Source of the DNA: UBA4124 sp964577515
GTDB taxonomy: Bacteria; Patescibacteriota; Minisyncoccia; Phycocordibacterales; UBA9973
Assembly (NCBI GenBank): GCA_964577515.1
Contig: CAZNZN010000001.1
Span: 52,361 to 116,360 of the forward strand
Reading direction: 5' to 3'
Length of the DNA stretch: 64,000 nucleotides
A program made the position numbers and the translations under genes. Shown here one piece after another: positions 24,036-33,782 of this stretch. How positions within the stretch are numbered: the stretch's first letter is position 1; every line of letters begins with the position of its first letter. The notes below the pieces were generated by a model. It was not told the DNA's origin. It made no database searches and saw only the letters and a list, made by a program, of their open reading frames with translations.

Positions 24036-24854
24036 ATGAAAAAGATTCTAATTTTTATTCTTATAGTGATTCTTGTCCTCGGAGGTCTTTGGTATGTACG
24101 CCAAAAGAAAACAGATCAAGGTACTGATACAACAACAAGTGGGTTTAAATCATTTTTCAATTTTGGAACAAAAAAAACAACACCTGGAAATGAAGCAGAG
24201 GAGGGACTCTCAAGTGATTTCACCACTCCAGAAGAATCACCAGACACTACTGCGCCTGAGAATGAGCCCGGAACACGAACATCAGTGTTCGGAACAACAG
24301 CGCCGTTTACTCCGGGAAACACTCCAGCAACAGCTGGCACTATCGCCGGACAACAGGGGGCTACAACAGGTACTATTGCCCAAGGAGGTACTGCAACAAC
24401 AGGGACGACAGCGGGGGGAGGGACTTCTGCCGGAAACGGTTCTGGAGGTACGGGATCTGGGAACACGGGATCAGGGCCTATTTGTAGCAGTGACGACCTT
24501 GAAATAGACTTCACCCCTGAGGAGATAGCTCGACTACAAGTACTTGAACGGCGTTTTTACGACCTTGCACCAAACCTTCGAACAGATGAAGATGTACAGA
24601 GCGAAGCAGGGAATTATTCTAGCTACAAAACACTCAACAATAAATATACTGAAATGATTGCGTACTGTGAAAATATCGTTCCTCAACTCTCAACAACACT
24701 CAACAAGCGTGTTGCGACACCACTCTATTCAGATAGTGCGCGAAATCAAGAATACTTCACCGACGGGGTAAATCCGGATGTTGCTATAAATATGTCTTCA
24801 CCAGGAAACCGTCCTCGACTTATAGAAAAGCTCTTTCGTTTGAACATTTGGTAG
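24036..24854 (+). CDS. Membrane-anchored protein with Gly/Thr-rich linker
   Basis: A 272-residue protein with an N-terminal membrane anchor (about 4-20, ILIFILIVILVLGGLWY), a long low-complexity linker (about 30-145, rich in Thr, Gly, Ala, Pro), and a C-terminal helical domain (about 150-272) beginning with a cysteine (PICSSDDLEIDF) and containing a second one (YCENIVPQL). The linker could span a cell wall. It starts 3 nt after the preceding gene, so the two are translationally close. No family is recognised. Confidence 0.72.
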   Translation: MKKILIFILIVILVLGGLWYVRQKKTDQGTDTTTSGFKSFFNFGTKKTTPGNEAEEGLSSDFTTPEESPDTTAPENEPGTRTSVFGTTAPFTPGNTPATAGTIAGQQGATTGTIAQGGTATTGTTAGGGTSAGNGSGGTGSGNTGSGPICSSDDLEIDFTPEEIARLQVLERRFYDLAPNLRTDEDVQSEAGNYSSYKTLNNKYTEMIAYCENIVPQLSTTLNKRVATPLYSDSARNQEYFTDGVNPDVAINMSSPGNRPRLIEKLFRLNIW

Positions 24855-24884
24855 AAAAGACGCTATACTGTAGGAAGTTACTGT

Positions 24885-27800
24885 ATGCATTTCCTACGGA
24901 AACATATTTTGATTTTTATTAGTACTCTTATTGTAGGAGCGAGCTTTTTGTTTCCGCAACAAGCAGGGGCGCAATCAATTGACTCTTATCGAAATCTTTT
25001 TGTCACTGTGAAAACACCCGCGAGAAGCAGTGATGGGAGTATCGCGGAACCAGACCGAACAAAGATCAAGCGAACAGAATCTTCTGGTGTTATCTACCTT
25101 GGACCATCTAGTTTCAACAGCACATCGGGGAAAATAGAATCCTTAAATATTGCAGCAACACTCCTGTTCAATGAACAGATACAGCGCCCTTGGAACCTTG
25201 TTGCCGCACGGAAATGTACCTCAGGTTTTGGTTGCGGAGACTTTTTTGAAAACAGAGACTACTATCGAATCTATGATCAGTCCTTTGTGCTTCGTTTTTT
25301 TCAAAAAGACGATGCTGGCGCTATAACCAACCAAGTACTAGTACTTCCTACCAATAAATCTTTTGTGGGAAGTGATGAAATGCGTTCTTTGCTCTCCCAA
25401 AAGAAACCCGTGCCTTTTATATTTAAATACCTCGAAGGATCTGGGGCAGGGTGGGAAACTATCGTAAATGGCATTACAAAAACAAGTACTCTTGGTTTGT
25501 TTAAACCCGCTTCCAATGGGGACGACGGATACAACGGCACAAATTCAATACTCGTGCATGGACAAACAGCACTACTGACCGTACCTATTACCGCTTTTGA
25601 TGTTAATCAAAAAGTATATATGGATCTTTGGTATGCTGGAGCATCAACGCTTAAGACAAACGAGTGGCCAGATCCAGCAGGTGCACCTAATGCTATTCCA
25701 AAAGCTGAGACAGGGGATAACGCTTCAATTCTTTACTTTGAAGCACCTGCTAGACCAAACTTCCCCTACTTTAAAATAGGCGCAACAGAGGTATTTACTA
25801 CACCAAAAGATCTCAACGATGCGCTTTCACAACAGTATGTAGGAGCGTCAGAAGCCGCTTCTATCCAAAACGAGATAGGCTCAAATAGAGGAGTGATGCC
25901 TGCCTGCCACCCATTGAACGGTTTTGGACCTGGAGAAGGATCGCTTATGGGGTGTGTAGGACTTTTCACCTACTACATAATTTTTAAACCCATCGCGTTC
26001 TTTGCCTGGCTCATGGGGCAAATATTTGATTTTTTTATTGGGTACTCTATCTCTGATGAGGCATACCGACATGACTTTGTACTCACCGCATGGCGCCTTG
26101 TTCGTGATATATCGAACATCTTCTTTATCATCATCATGATATGGACAGGACTTAGTGCTGTCTTTAGTACCTCAAACACTTCTTACAAGAAGGTTATTCC
26201 GACATTGATTGTAAACGCTCTTATTATCAACTTTAGTTTATTTATAACCCAACTTGCGATTGATGCATCAAACATCACCGCGCGGCTTTTCTATAATCGT
26301 ATAGAGGTATGTAAACAAGAAGAAGGAGGAAGTGACTGTAACGAAAAATCAGGACCAGCAGGGGTGAAGTCTATCTCTGAAGCAATCGTTTCGAGTTTCA
26401 ATCCACAAAAAATATTTACTGACTCAAGACTCCTTGCTCCAGCAGACTCTATTGTGTATGAAGAATCCAACGATGGGCAAAAAAAAGATGCAGGGGAAAT
26501 CAACTTCAACTCAGCCGCGCAAACAAAAGTAACAGGGCTGAGTTCTACTGATAACGAATATGGAGCCTACTTTACCCTTGTGTCCCTCTTGATGGCAATG
26601 ATATCTCTCGGAGTGGGGCTTATGTTCTGGAAGACAGCTTTTATGTTCGTGGGAAGAGTTATCGGACTCTATGTGGCGATGATATTTTCTCCATTTGCAT
26701 TCCTCTCTCGAGACATTCCCATGCTTGGAAGTGTTTCTGGTATCAACTACAAATCATGGATAAAAGACCTTACAGGGTATGCACTTCTTGCTCCTGTTTT
26801 TGCCTTTTTCTTGTATATTATCGGACAGTTTCTTCAAACAAAATTCTTCAGCGCCCTTGGTCTCAACCAAAACTCTGAGAACTTTTTTGAGACTATCATG
26901 TACATCACTATACCGATGCTTATTATCTACGGTCTTATCAACAAAGGAGTGGGGATTGCAAAGAAGTTTTCAGGAGAATTTGGGGAGATGGTACAAAACT
27001 TTGCAACAAAAGCTGTCGGGTTTACCGCAGGAGCAGCGCTTATGGCAGGAGGAGCGGGTATTGCGAAGCTCGGTACCGGTGTAGGAGCACGGCTTGGAAA
27101 AAGTCTTGGCAACAGTCGAGTAGGGAGCTGGGCAGCAAAAAATGCTGAGAGTAATTGGTTTGCAAGAAAAATGTCAAACGGTCTCGACTGGAGTCAGAAG
27201 TCTTCTTGGGACGTTCGCAATACTAAACTTGGTGGCATGATGAAAAGTAATGCTATGTTTAGCGCTATGGGGATAAATACTGGAGCAGGGACAAAACTCG
27301 GTGAAACAATAGGGCTTGGAGGAAAACAATTTGAAGGCGGAGCTATCGCCATGGCAAAACGAAGAGCTGAGGAAAAGAAGAAGAAATACGAAAACCGTAT
27401 TTCTGGCTTTAGCTATCTTACTGATGACCAAGCAAAGAGAGTGTGGGAACAAAAAAGAGACGCTCAAGCAGGAGAAGATGCTGCTCGCAACTACTTAAAC
27501 ACGACCGATGATGAGTTCAAAAACAAAACCGCCGAACTCAAAGCTGCTGAGAAGTCAGTAAAAGAACTGGAGAAAAAAATACGTGAAGCAGAAGATGATC
27601 TTAAGAAAGAAAACAAGCTTTCAGAGAAAGACAAAGATAAGCTAAAGACAACATTAGACAATGACAAAAAATCTTTGAAAGAGAAAAAAGATACTATTGA
27701 AAGTATCCAAGGTGTGCAGCTCAAGGCTATACAAGATCTTCGAGATGAAATGAAGCAAGACAAAGAGAAAGAGCATACCGTAAAATCAAGCGAGTCGTAT

Positions 27801-28499
27801 GATAAAGCATACAAAGATGCAATAAAAGCTCAGGATAAGAAGTTTGGGAAAGTGGATTCAAAAGACTCCCTTGCAAACGCATCACGTCGTCTCTATTTCG
27901 AAGACTTACAAAAGAACGGTTTTTGGACATCTCGTTTTGGAAAACTACTCCCTGTAAACGCAGGGGCACTTACTGGGCTCACCGCAGAGCTACAATCTCT
28001 TCTTCAAGCATCTCTTGGCGGATGGAGTCTTGCAGTCGGGGGTGTTGTCGGCGGAGTTGTAGGGGATATGCTTCAGTCGGATAAGGAAGCCTTTGAAGAA
28101 GCAACTAGTAGTTTTCTCAAAGACTATAAAAAGAAAACAAACAAAGGTGATGCCTACAAAGATCGTCTCAAAGATATAAATGACATGCTTAAAGAGCAGA
28201 TTGCTGCGCACATGGAAGTGTCAAAAGACGATATAAACCTCGACGAGATGAGTGCCGAAGAACAAAAGAGTGCTATTAAAGAAAGAGTCGAGGATCTCTA
28301 TGCTGAAATGAAAGCCTCTGAAGAGGATTACAAGAAAGCTGCTGATGCCTACAAGGCTACTGGTGATAAAAAGGCGTTCAAAGAAGCGGCAAAGGCAACA
28401 CAAAAAGCAAAAGATTTGTACGAAAAGATGAAGAGTGCTTGGGAAGATCGAATAAAGACAGAAGAAAATATAAATAAAGCTGATCAAAACAAAAAATAG
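24885..28499 (+). CDS. VirB6/TrbL-like polytopic membrane protein with charged C-terminal tail
   Basis: A 1204-residue protein. It has a signal peptide (about 1-29), an external beta-rich domain (about 30-340), then a block of six or more membrane helices (about 350-385, 408-430, 436-462, 560-610, 625-650, 668-695). A Gly/Ala-rich hydrophobic stretch and a very long, Lys/Glu-rich coiled-coil tail (about 820-1200) containing a second Gly-rich hydrophobic patch (about 1025-1065) complete it. The polytopic core upstream of PrgI and VirB4 genes matches the VirB6/TrbL channel subunit of type IV secretion systems (family-level inference). The coiled-coil tail is unusual. TATACT (24864-24869) precedes the ATG by 15 nt. 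Confidence 0.78.
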   Translation: MHFLRKHILIFISTLIVGASFLFPQQAGAQSIDSYRNLFVTVKTPARSSDGSIAEPDRTKIKRTESSGVIYLGPSSFNSTSGKIESLNIAATLLFNEQIQRPWNLVAARKCTSGFGCGDFFENRDYYRIYDQSFVLRFFQKDDAGAITNQVLVLPTNKSFVGSDEMRSLLSQKKPVPFIFKYLEGSGAGWETIVNGITKTSTLGLFKPASNGDDGYNGTNSILVHGQTALLTVPITAFDVNQKVYMDLWYAGASTLKTNEWPDPAGAPNAIPKAETGDNASILYFEAPARPNFPYFKIGATEVFTTPKDLNDALSQQYVGASEAASIQNEIGSNRGVMPACHPLNGFGPGEGSLMGCVGLFTYYIIFKPIAFFAWLMGQIFDFFIGYSISDEAYRHDFVLTAWRLVRDISNIFFIIIMIWTGLSAVFSTSNTSYKKVIPTLIVNALIINFSLFITQLAIDASNITARLFYNRIEVCKQEEGGSDCNEKSGPAGVKSISEAIVSSFNPQKIFTDSRLLAPADSIVYEESNDGQKKDAGEINFNSAAQTKVTGLSSTDNEYGAYFTLVSLLMAMISLGVGLMFWKTAFMFVGRVIGLYVAMIFSPFAFLSRDIPMLGSVSGINYKSWIKDLTGYALLAPVFAFFLYIIGQFLQTKFFSALGLNQNSENFFETIMYITIPMLIIYGLINKGVGIAKKFSGEFGEMVQNFATKAVGFTAGAALMAGGAGIAKLGTGVGARLGKSLGNSRVGSWAAKNAESNWFARKMSNGLDWSQKSSWDVRNTKLGGMMKSNAMFSAMGINTGAGTKLGETIGLGGKQFEGGAIAMAKRRAEEKKKKYENRISGFSYLTDDQAKRVWEQKRDAQAGEDAARNYLNTTDDEFKNKTAELKAAEKSVKELEKKIREAEDDLKKENKLSEKDKDKLKTTLDNDKKSLKEKKDTIESIQGVQLKAIQDLRDEMKQDKEKEHTVKSSESYDKAYKDAIKAQDKKFGKVDSKDSLANASRRLYFEDLQKNGFWTSRFGKLLPVNAGALTGLTAELQSLLQASLGGWSLAVGGVVGGVVGDMLQSDKEAFEEATSSFLKDYKKKTNKGDAYKDRLKDINDMLKEQIAAHMEVSKDDINLDEMSAEEQKSAIKERVEDLYAEMKASEEDYKKAADAYKATGDKKAFKEAAKATQKAKDLYEKMKSAWEDRIKTEENINKADQNKK

Positions 28500-28501
28500 C
28501 C

Positions 28502-29053
28502 ATGGAACAGACAACTATTACCCCAGAACAATATCAAACACTCCTTGAGACAACACCTCAGGAAGTTAGAGATTTTCTCTATAGTGAAAACTATGAAAAA
28601 ATGGTTGGCCTTGTCGCAAAAAATTTCTCTATTACAGACACAAAAAAGCTTAGCGACATTATCTTTGATATTATTATCGGAGCAGCAGATGAAGAAGAGA
28701 CCCTAACGAAAGTAGCATCACTCGGGGTTCCTGAGGAGAAGAAAACAGAGCTTTTCCAATATGTGAACAGCTTCTTTTTACAACCATTACTCCTTCATAC
28801 GCTCGGGATAGCGGAACTCGAAAAAGCAGAACTAACCGAAACAGAAGAATCTGTACAACCAGAAAAAAGTGTTGATCAAACTATCGCTGTCAGCCCTCTT
28901 GAGGCTATACAGAGCATCAAAGAGCGTCTTTCTCAAAAAACAGTTGTTCCTCCAACAGCACGTGACTACAGCATAGAGAAACCTTCTGCACCAACACCAA
29001 GCACACCTGAACGAAAAACCCCTGACCCTTACCGAGAAATACCCGAGCGTTAG
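28502..29053 (+). CDS. Unknown cytoplasmic protein of the secretion cluster
   Basis: A 183-residue acidic protein, helical in its first 110 residues (EQYQTLLETTPQEVRDFLYS, KLSDIIFDIIIGAADEEE), with a Pro/Ser/Thr-rich disordered C-terminal tail (APTPSTPERKTPDP). There is no signal peptide or membrane helix. It starts 2 nt after the VirB6-like gene, so it is translationally coupled. Its location between VirB6-like and PrgI suggests a cytoplasmic accessory to the channel (inference from position only). Confidence 0.7.
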   Translation: MEQTTITPEQYQTLLETTPQEVRDFLYSENYEKMVGLVAKNFSITDTKKLSDIIFDIIIGAADEEETLTKVASLGVPEEKKTELFQYVNSFFLQPLLLHTLGIAELEKAELTETEESVQPEKSVDQTIAVSPLEAIQSIKERLSQKTVVPPTARDYSIEKPSAPTPSTPERKTPDPYREIPER

Positions 29054-29088
29054 TATGAAAGATACCGAGCTGTTGCTATACTATACGT

Positions 29089-29484
29089 ATGCAGTTTAAG
29101 GTTCCCCAGTTTATCGATATGGAGGACAAGGTTTTTGGAAACCTTACCTTTAAACAATTTGCATATCTTGCAGGCGGGGCAGGGATTATCTATATCAGCA
29201 TCAAAGTGCTTCCTGTTATTGTTTCTCTTTTCCTTGTGCCAGCAGTTGCAGGACTTGCGCTTGCACTTACTTTTGTAAAAATCAATGAGAAACCTTTTGC
29301 ACATATATTAGAGGCGTTTATAAAATATCGCCTCAACGCACGACTCTACCTGTGGAAAAAACAGGAAGGCAAAAAAGCCCCTGATCAAGAAACACAAAAA
29401 CCAGACCTTGCACATACTACGCTTACCGAAAGTAAACTGAAGACACTCTCTTGGAGTCTCGACGTGATTGATTCAAAGAAATAA
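29089..29484 (+). CDS. prgI: PrgI family (VirB3-like) membrane protein
   Basis: A 131-residue PrgI-family protein, the counterpart of VirB3 in Gram-positive and CPR type IV secretion systems. The N-terminal signature MQFKVPQFIDMEDKVFGNLT precedes two close hydrophobic helices (about 24-45 and 48-65) and a basic segment (YRLNARLYLWKK). VirB3 proteins dock the VirB4 ATPase to the membrane channel; the VirB4-type genes follow immediately. TATACT (29077-29082) ends 6 nt before the ATG, so an internal promoter may drive PrgI and what follows. Confidence 0.88.
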   Translation: MQFKVPQFIDMEDKVFGNLTFKQFAYLAGGAGIIYISIKVLPVIVSLFLVPAVAGLALALTFVKINEKPFAHILEAFIKYRLNARLYLWKKQEGKKAPDQETQKPDLAHTTLTESKLKTLSWSLDVIDSKK

Positions 29485-29493
29485 CCCACTTAT

Positions 29494-30129
29494 ATGGCTA
29501 TCAGCAGCACACCCACACAACAATTTGTCCCCATAAAAGAAGTCCGGGACGGCATAATGATCCTAAAAGATGGAACAATGGCAACCGCCGTGCTTGTGTC
29601 TTCTATAAACCTTTCTTTGAAGTCATACGACGAGCAACGTGCAGTACTTATGCAGTTTCAAAGCTTTCTTAATACACTCGATTTCACTGTTCAAATCGTA
29701 GTTCAATCGCGCAGATATGACGTGCGTCCTTATATCATCACACTTGAAAACCGATTGAAAGTGCAAACAGAACAACTGCTACGAGTACAGACACAGGAGT
29801 ATATTGAATTTATTCGTTCCTTTACTGAACAAGTAAATATCATGCGCAAATCTTTCTTTGTGATTATTCCGTACAACCCACCGGTTATTTCTCAATCAGG
29901 AGGGGTAGGGAAGATCTTTTCTTTTTTAAATAAAAAACAAGTTGTTGATACTACCGCTGACTTCGAGGAACAACGAACTCAATTAGAACAGCGCGTGAGC
30001 GTCGTAGAGCAAGGGCTTTCACGTCTAGGACTCCGCGTAGCGCAACTCGGAACTCAAGAAGTAATTGAACTTCTATATAAAACATTTAACCCAGGCGAGA
30101 CAAGTACTGGTGCAAAAGAAGCGCAATAA
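29494..30129 (+). CDS. VirB4 N-terminal-like protein (TraC-like domain)
   Basis: A 211-residue protein that resembles the non-catalytic N-terminal region of VirB4/TraC proteins. It shows VPIKEVRDGIMILKDGTMATAVLVSS, the membrane-apposed beta part, then helices with SYDEQRAVLMQFQSFLNTLDF and QIVVQSRRYDV. It has no Walker motifs. It lies between PrgI and a 603-residue VirB4 ATPase that is itself shorter than usual, so the VirB4 function may be divided over two polypeptides (inference). Confidence 0.75.
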   Translation: MAISSTPTQQFVPIKEVRDGIMILKDGTMATAVLVSSINLSLKSYDEQRAVLMQFQSFLNTLDFTVQIVVQSRRYDVRPYIITLENRLKVQTEQLLRVQTQEYIEFIRSFTEQVNIMRKSFFVIIPYNPPVISQSGGVGKIFSFLNKKQVVDTTADFEEQRTQLEQRVSVVEQGLSRLGLRVAQLGTQEVIELLYKTFNPGETSTGAKEAQ

Positions 30130-30168
30130 CGGGTTTTTCTTTTGGGCCTATAGTATACTTGAAACATA

Positions 30169-31980
30169 ATGGCCCTTTTTGGTGCAACAAAAAAAGAAAC
30201 GAAAAAACTCCCTATTCTCCCTGAAGAGGCGTATTCATGGGCAACCATGGAGCTCGCGGACAATATTGCGCCTTCAGCAATAGAAATCACTTCGAAATCT
30301 CTACGTATTGGAGACAAAACAGCACGAACCTTCTTTGTTATTTCCTATCCTCGGTACCTCACCGATAACTGGTTTACCCCTATTATTAACCTTGATAAGA
30401 TTTTTGATGTTGCTATCTATATCCAACCTATCGACACTGCTCAACTACTAAAGCAGTTCCAGAAAAAAATTGCTGAGGTTGAAAGTCAAATACTCGTACG
30501 TCAGCAGAAGGGGGTGGTGCGAGATCCTATGCTTGATACTGCGTATCAAGACCTCGAAGAGCTCCGAGACAACCTTACCCAAGCACAGGAAAAAATGTTT
30601 AATGTAGGGCTTTATATTACAATTTACGCAGACAACGATACAGAACTTTTCCGCACAGAAAGTGAGATCCGATCAATCCTGGAATCAAAAATGGTGTACA
30701 TCAAACCGACACTGTTCCAACAAGAAGACGGGTTTAAAAGCGTTGCTCCACTAGGAACAGATAAGCTTGAAGTGACGCAGAAGCTCAACTCTGAACCGCT
30801 TTCAAGTATTTTTCCATTTGTTTCTTTTGACCTCACCTCTGAGACAGGTATTCTCTACGGGGTCAACAGGCACAACTCATCACTCGTTATTTTTGATCGC
30901 TTTTCACTAGAGAACTACAACTCTATCATTTTTGCAAAATCAGGTGCGGGAAAATCATACGCAACAAAACTCGAGATCATCCGCACGCTCATGTTCGATA
31001 CTGACGTTATCGTCATCGACCCAGAAAGGGAGTATGAATACCTTGCCGAAGCTATAGGAGGAAGATATTTCAACATTTCTCTTTCTTCAGACCACCATAT
31101 CAACCCTTTTGATCTCCCTATTCCCCGAGAAGATGAGGCACCGGCAGATGTCCTTCGTAGCAACATCATCAACCTTGTAGGGCTTTTCCGCATTATGCTT
31201 GGAGGACTCACCCCTGAAGAAGATTCGATTATTGATCGAGCGATCACTGAAACCTATGCACTCAAAGACATCACTGCTGATTCAGACTTCTCGACAATAG
31301 AACCGCCTCTTCTGTCTGATTTTGAAATGGTGCTTGGAGGAATGGAAGGAAGTGAGTCTATACTGCAACGACTTTCAAAATACACGAAAGGCTCTTGGGC
31401 AAATTTCATCAACCAACCGACAAATGTTGATATAAACAAAAAATTTGTTGTTTTCTCTGTCCGAGATATGGAAGACGATCTTAAACCAGCGGCGATGTAT
31501 ATCGTAACCCACTTCATATGGAACGCTGTCCGAAAAGAACTCAAAAAAAGGCTTCTCGTCGTCGATGAAGCGTGGTGGATGATGAAGTCGGAAGATACGG
31601 CATCATTTTTGTACTCTATCGCAAAACGAGGACGAAAATACTTCTTGGGCCTCTGTACTATCACACAAGACGTTGGCGACTTCATGAAAAGCCCTTATGG
31701 TGTTCCTATTGTGACAAACTCTTCCATACAGTTGCTCCTCAAACAATCTCCAAGCACCATCGATGTCCTACAAAAAACTTTTAATCTTACTGATGAAGAA
31801 AAATACCTTCTTTTGGAATCAAGTGTAGGGGAGGGAATATTCTTTGCTGGCCTTAAACATGTTGCAATAAAAATTATTGCCTCTTATACAGAAGACCAAA
31901 TCATCACCTCAGACCCGTCACAAGTCCTCGCAATAAAACGCTCAAAACAAGAATTTCAAGAGCAACAAGGACGAATGTAG
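30169..31980 (+). CDS. virB4: VirB4/TraC-family secretion ATPase
   Basis: A 603-residue ATPase that energises substrate transfer or pilus assembly in type IV secretion. The N-terminal half (about 1-230) carries a helical/beta region with a coiled segment. Walker A is FAKSGAGKS (about 256-264), followed by VIVIDPEREYEYL, HHINPFDLP, Walker B LLVVDEAWWMM (about 463-473) and TQDVGDF. VirB4 proteins are normally about 750-850 residues; the missing N-terminal portion probably corresponds to the preceding gene. TATACT (30154-30159) ends 9 nt before the ATG. Confidence 0.93.
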   Translation: MALFGATKKETKKLPILPEEAYSWATMELADNIAPSAIEITSKSLRIGDKTARTFFVISYPRYLTDNWFTPIINLDKIFDVAIYIQPIDTAQLLKQFQKKIAEVESQILVRQQKGVVRDPMLDTAYQDLEELRDNLTQAQEKMFNVGLYITIYADNDTELFRTESEIRSILESKMVYIKPTLFQQEDGFKSVAPLGTDKLEVTQKLNSEPLSSIFPFVSFDLTSETGILYGVNRHNSSLVIFDRFSLENYNSIIFAKSGAGKSYATKLEIIRTLMFDTDVIVIDPEREYEYLAEAIGGRYFNISLSSDHHINPFDLPIPREDEAPADVLRSNIINLVGLFRIMLGGLTPEEDSIIDRAITETYALKDITADSDFSTIEPPLLSDFEMVLGGMEGSESILQRLSKYTKGSWANFINQPTNVDINKKFVVFSVRDMEDDLKPAAMYIVTHFIWNAVRKELKKRLLVVDEAWWMMKSEDTASFLYSIAKRGRKYFLGLCTITQDVGDFMKSPYGVPIVTNSSIQLLLKQSPSTIDVLQKTFNLTDEEKYLLLESSVGEGIFFAGLKHVAIKIIASYTEDQIITSDPSQVLAIKRSKQEFQEQQGRM

Positions 31981-31996
31981 GGTATACTGTTCGTAT

Positions 31997-32941
31997 ATGC
32001 GTTTACTTTTTACTAGTATTATCGCCTTCAGCATATGTATCGCTACCCCTTTTACACTGCGGGCACAGATGATAAGTCCTGATATAGCTATTACTCTCAT
32101 CCCTGAGAACCCAAAGCCTGGGCAGCAAGTCACCGCACAAGCAGAAAGTTTTGGGACAAGCCTTTCAGAAAGTACTATTACATGGACATATGACGGAAAA
32201 ACACTAGCAAAAGGTGTCGGGGAGACAGTAGTGACCTTTTTTGCTCCGACAACAAGTATTGCAACCACCCTCAGTGTTACCGCTGTAGGCGCAACAGGGA
32301 CAGCACAAACAAGTGTTCGTATATGGCCAGCAAGTCTTGACCTTATATGGGAAGCTGTAGATGCTTACACCCCTCCTTTTTACAAAGGAAAAGCACTTCT
32401 CCCTATAAACGGAACAGCAAAAGTAGTCGCAATACCCCACAGTAGCGCTCCAAAAAATATCACCTATAAATGGGAACATAACGACCAAGCTCTTTCTCTG
32501 CAATCAGGAACAAATAAAAATGCTCTTACCTTTACCGCTGACCCTCTAGATAGTACAGATACTGTCACTGTTTCTGCACAAGGGGGAACATTTTCAAGTA
32601 GGACAACAGTACAGATACCTACCAGAACCCCCTCTGTCATTGCATATAAAAAAACAGAAGGTTTCATAGATTTTTCAAAAGGGTTTTTCAACACCATCGT
32701 ACTGCCGTCAAACGGTGCGAGAATTTTCTTTGCTCCTTTCAACTTTAGTATCCCTAACACCATTTCAAAAGACCTACTTATCACCATCACCTCCGGAACA
32801 GAAGATATCACTGATCCTGCAAGAGCAAACGAGGTTGTCCTTTCTTCTTCTTCAAACGGGTCAACGCTTCGTGTGGTCTTCCAGACTATAGGACGCTCAT
32901 TGCAACAAATAACAAAATCTTTTGGTATCACTAGTGAGTAG
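31997..32941 (+). CDS. Secreted Ig/PKD-like beta protein
   Basis: A 314-residue exported protein with a signal peptide (about 1-24, ending LRAQ). Two consecutive beta-sandwich-like segments are visible: PDIAITLIPENPKPGQQVTAQAE...ITWTYDGKTLAKG (about 28-115) and ...ITYKWEHNDQALSLQSG...DTVTVSAQGG (about 145-210), with the alternating pattern and W of Ig/PKD domains. A hydrophobic stretch (about 225-262) near the end may associate with the membrane. It sits between VirB4 and the fusion genes and is probably an external component of the same apparatus (inference). TATACT ends 8 nt before the ATG. Confidence 0.75.
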   Translation: MRLLFTSIIAFSICIATPFTLRAQMISPDIAITLIPENPKPGQQVTAQAESFGTSLSESTITWTYDGKTLAKGVGETVVTFFAPTTSIATTLSVTAVGATGTAQTSVRIWPASLDLIWEAVDAYTPPFYKGKALLPINGTAKVVAIPHSSAPKNITYKWEHNDQALSLQSGTNKNALTFTADPLDSTDTVTVSAQGGTFSSRTTVQIPTRTPSVIAYKKTEGFIDFSKGFFNTIVLPSNGARIFFAPFNFSIPNTISKDLLITITSGTEDITDPARANEVVLSSSSNGSTLRVVFQTIGRSLQQITKSFGITSE

Positions 32942-32962
32942 TACGCGTTTCCTCATATGAAT

Positions 32963-33782
32963 ACTGCAATGAAAAAACTTCTCAGCCTCATCTTTGCACT
33001 CTCACTGTTCTTGCACACAGGACTGACGCTTGCTCAAGGAATCACTTTCAATGAAGGAGATATCAACGTGCAAGTAAGCGGGGAAACAATCAGTGGCACC
33101 GTAAATGCGGGAAAGATCAATGCGCTTTCAGGAAAAAAGGTAACTGTAGGAATAAAAATATTTCCAAGTGATGCCACAAAAGAAATGGTAGAGAACGGTG
33201 CTGCACCAATACAAACATACGAAAATATTGTTCCTGGAGATGCAGGGGGTACAGCAAACGCTCCTTTTTCGACAACATTTAGTGCGAGCGATCTTGATCC
33301 AAAGAAAAATTATCCTTTTGCAGTAACGATTAGTATCGATGGAGCAGTATCAGTCACAAAGCTCGGGGAAATAAACACCGGAGATGGTGTTGTAGCAACA
33401 CAGAGGAAAATCGATCTTGATTTAGGAAAAAAGAGTTATCGACTCCTTGCACCTATTCCTGGTATGTCGATGTTGCTCGATCCAGATCTGTGTATTGAAA
33501 AAAAAGAGCAAGACCCCACCACGATTTGTGATATCAATGATTTCATCAATTTTGTTCTAAAACTTTTGATAGGACTTGCTGCAGTGGTGCTTGTAGTGCG
33601 ACTGATCATAGAAGGGTATGTGTATATGACCACCGACGTGCTCTTTTTGAAAGCAGGAGCAAAGAAGACATTCTTTGATGCACTTCTCGGACTTGTTGTT
33701 GCACTTGCATCATATCTTATTTTAAACACGATAAACCCCAAACTGGTGGAGAACAGCTTGGATGTGCCGACGAGTACGTTTG
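32963..33782 (+). repeat. 820-bp direct repeat, copy 1
   Basis: Identical, as far as I can compare by eye, to 34431-35250 (offset 1468). It covers the first 271 codons of the fusion gene plus 6 nt upstream. The sequences diverge abruptly on both sides. Confidence 0.92.

Noticed and set aside
24116..24514. Pro/Val-rich minus-strand frame
   Set aside because: It is the reverse complement of the Gly/Thr-rich linker of 24036-24854; low complexity explains it.
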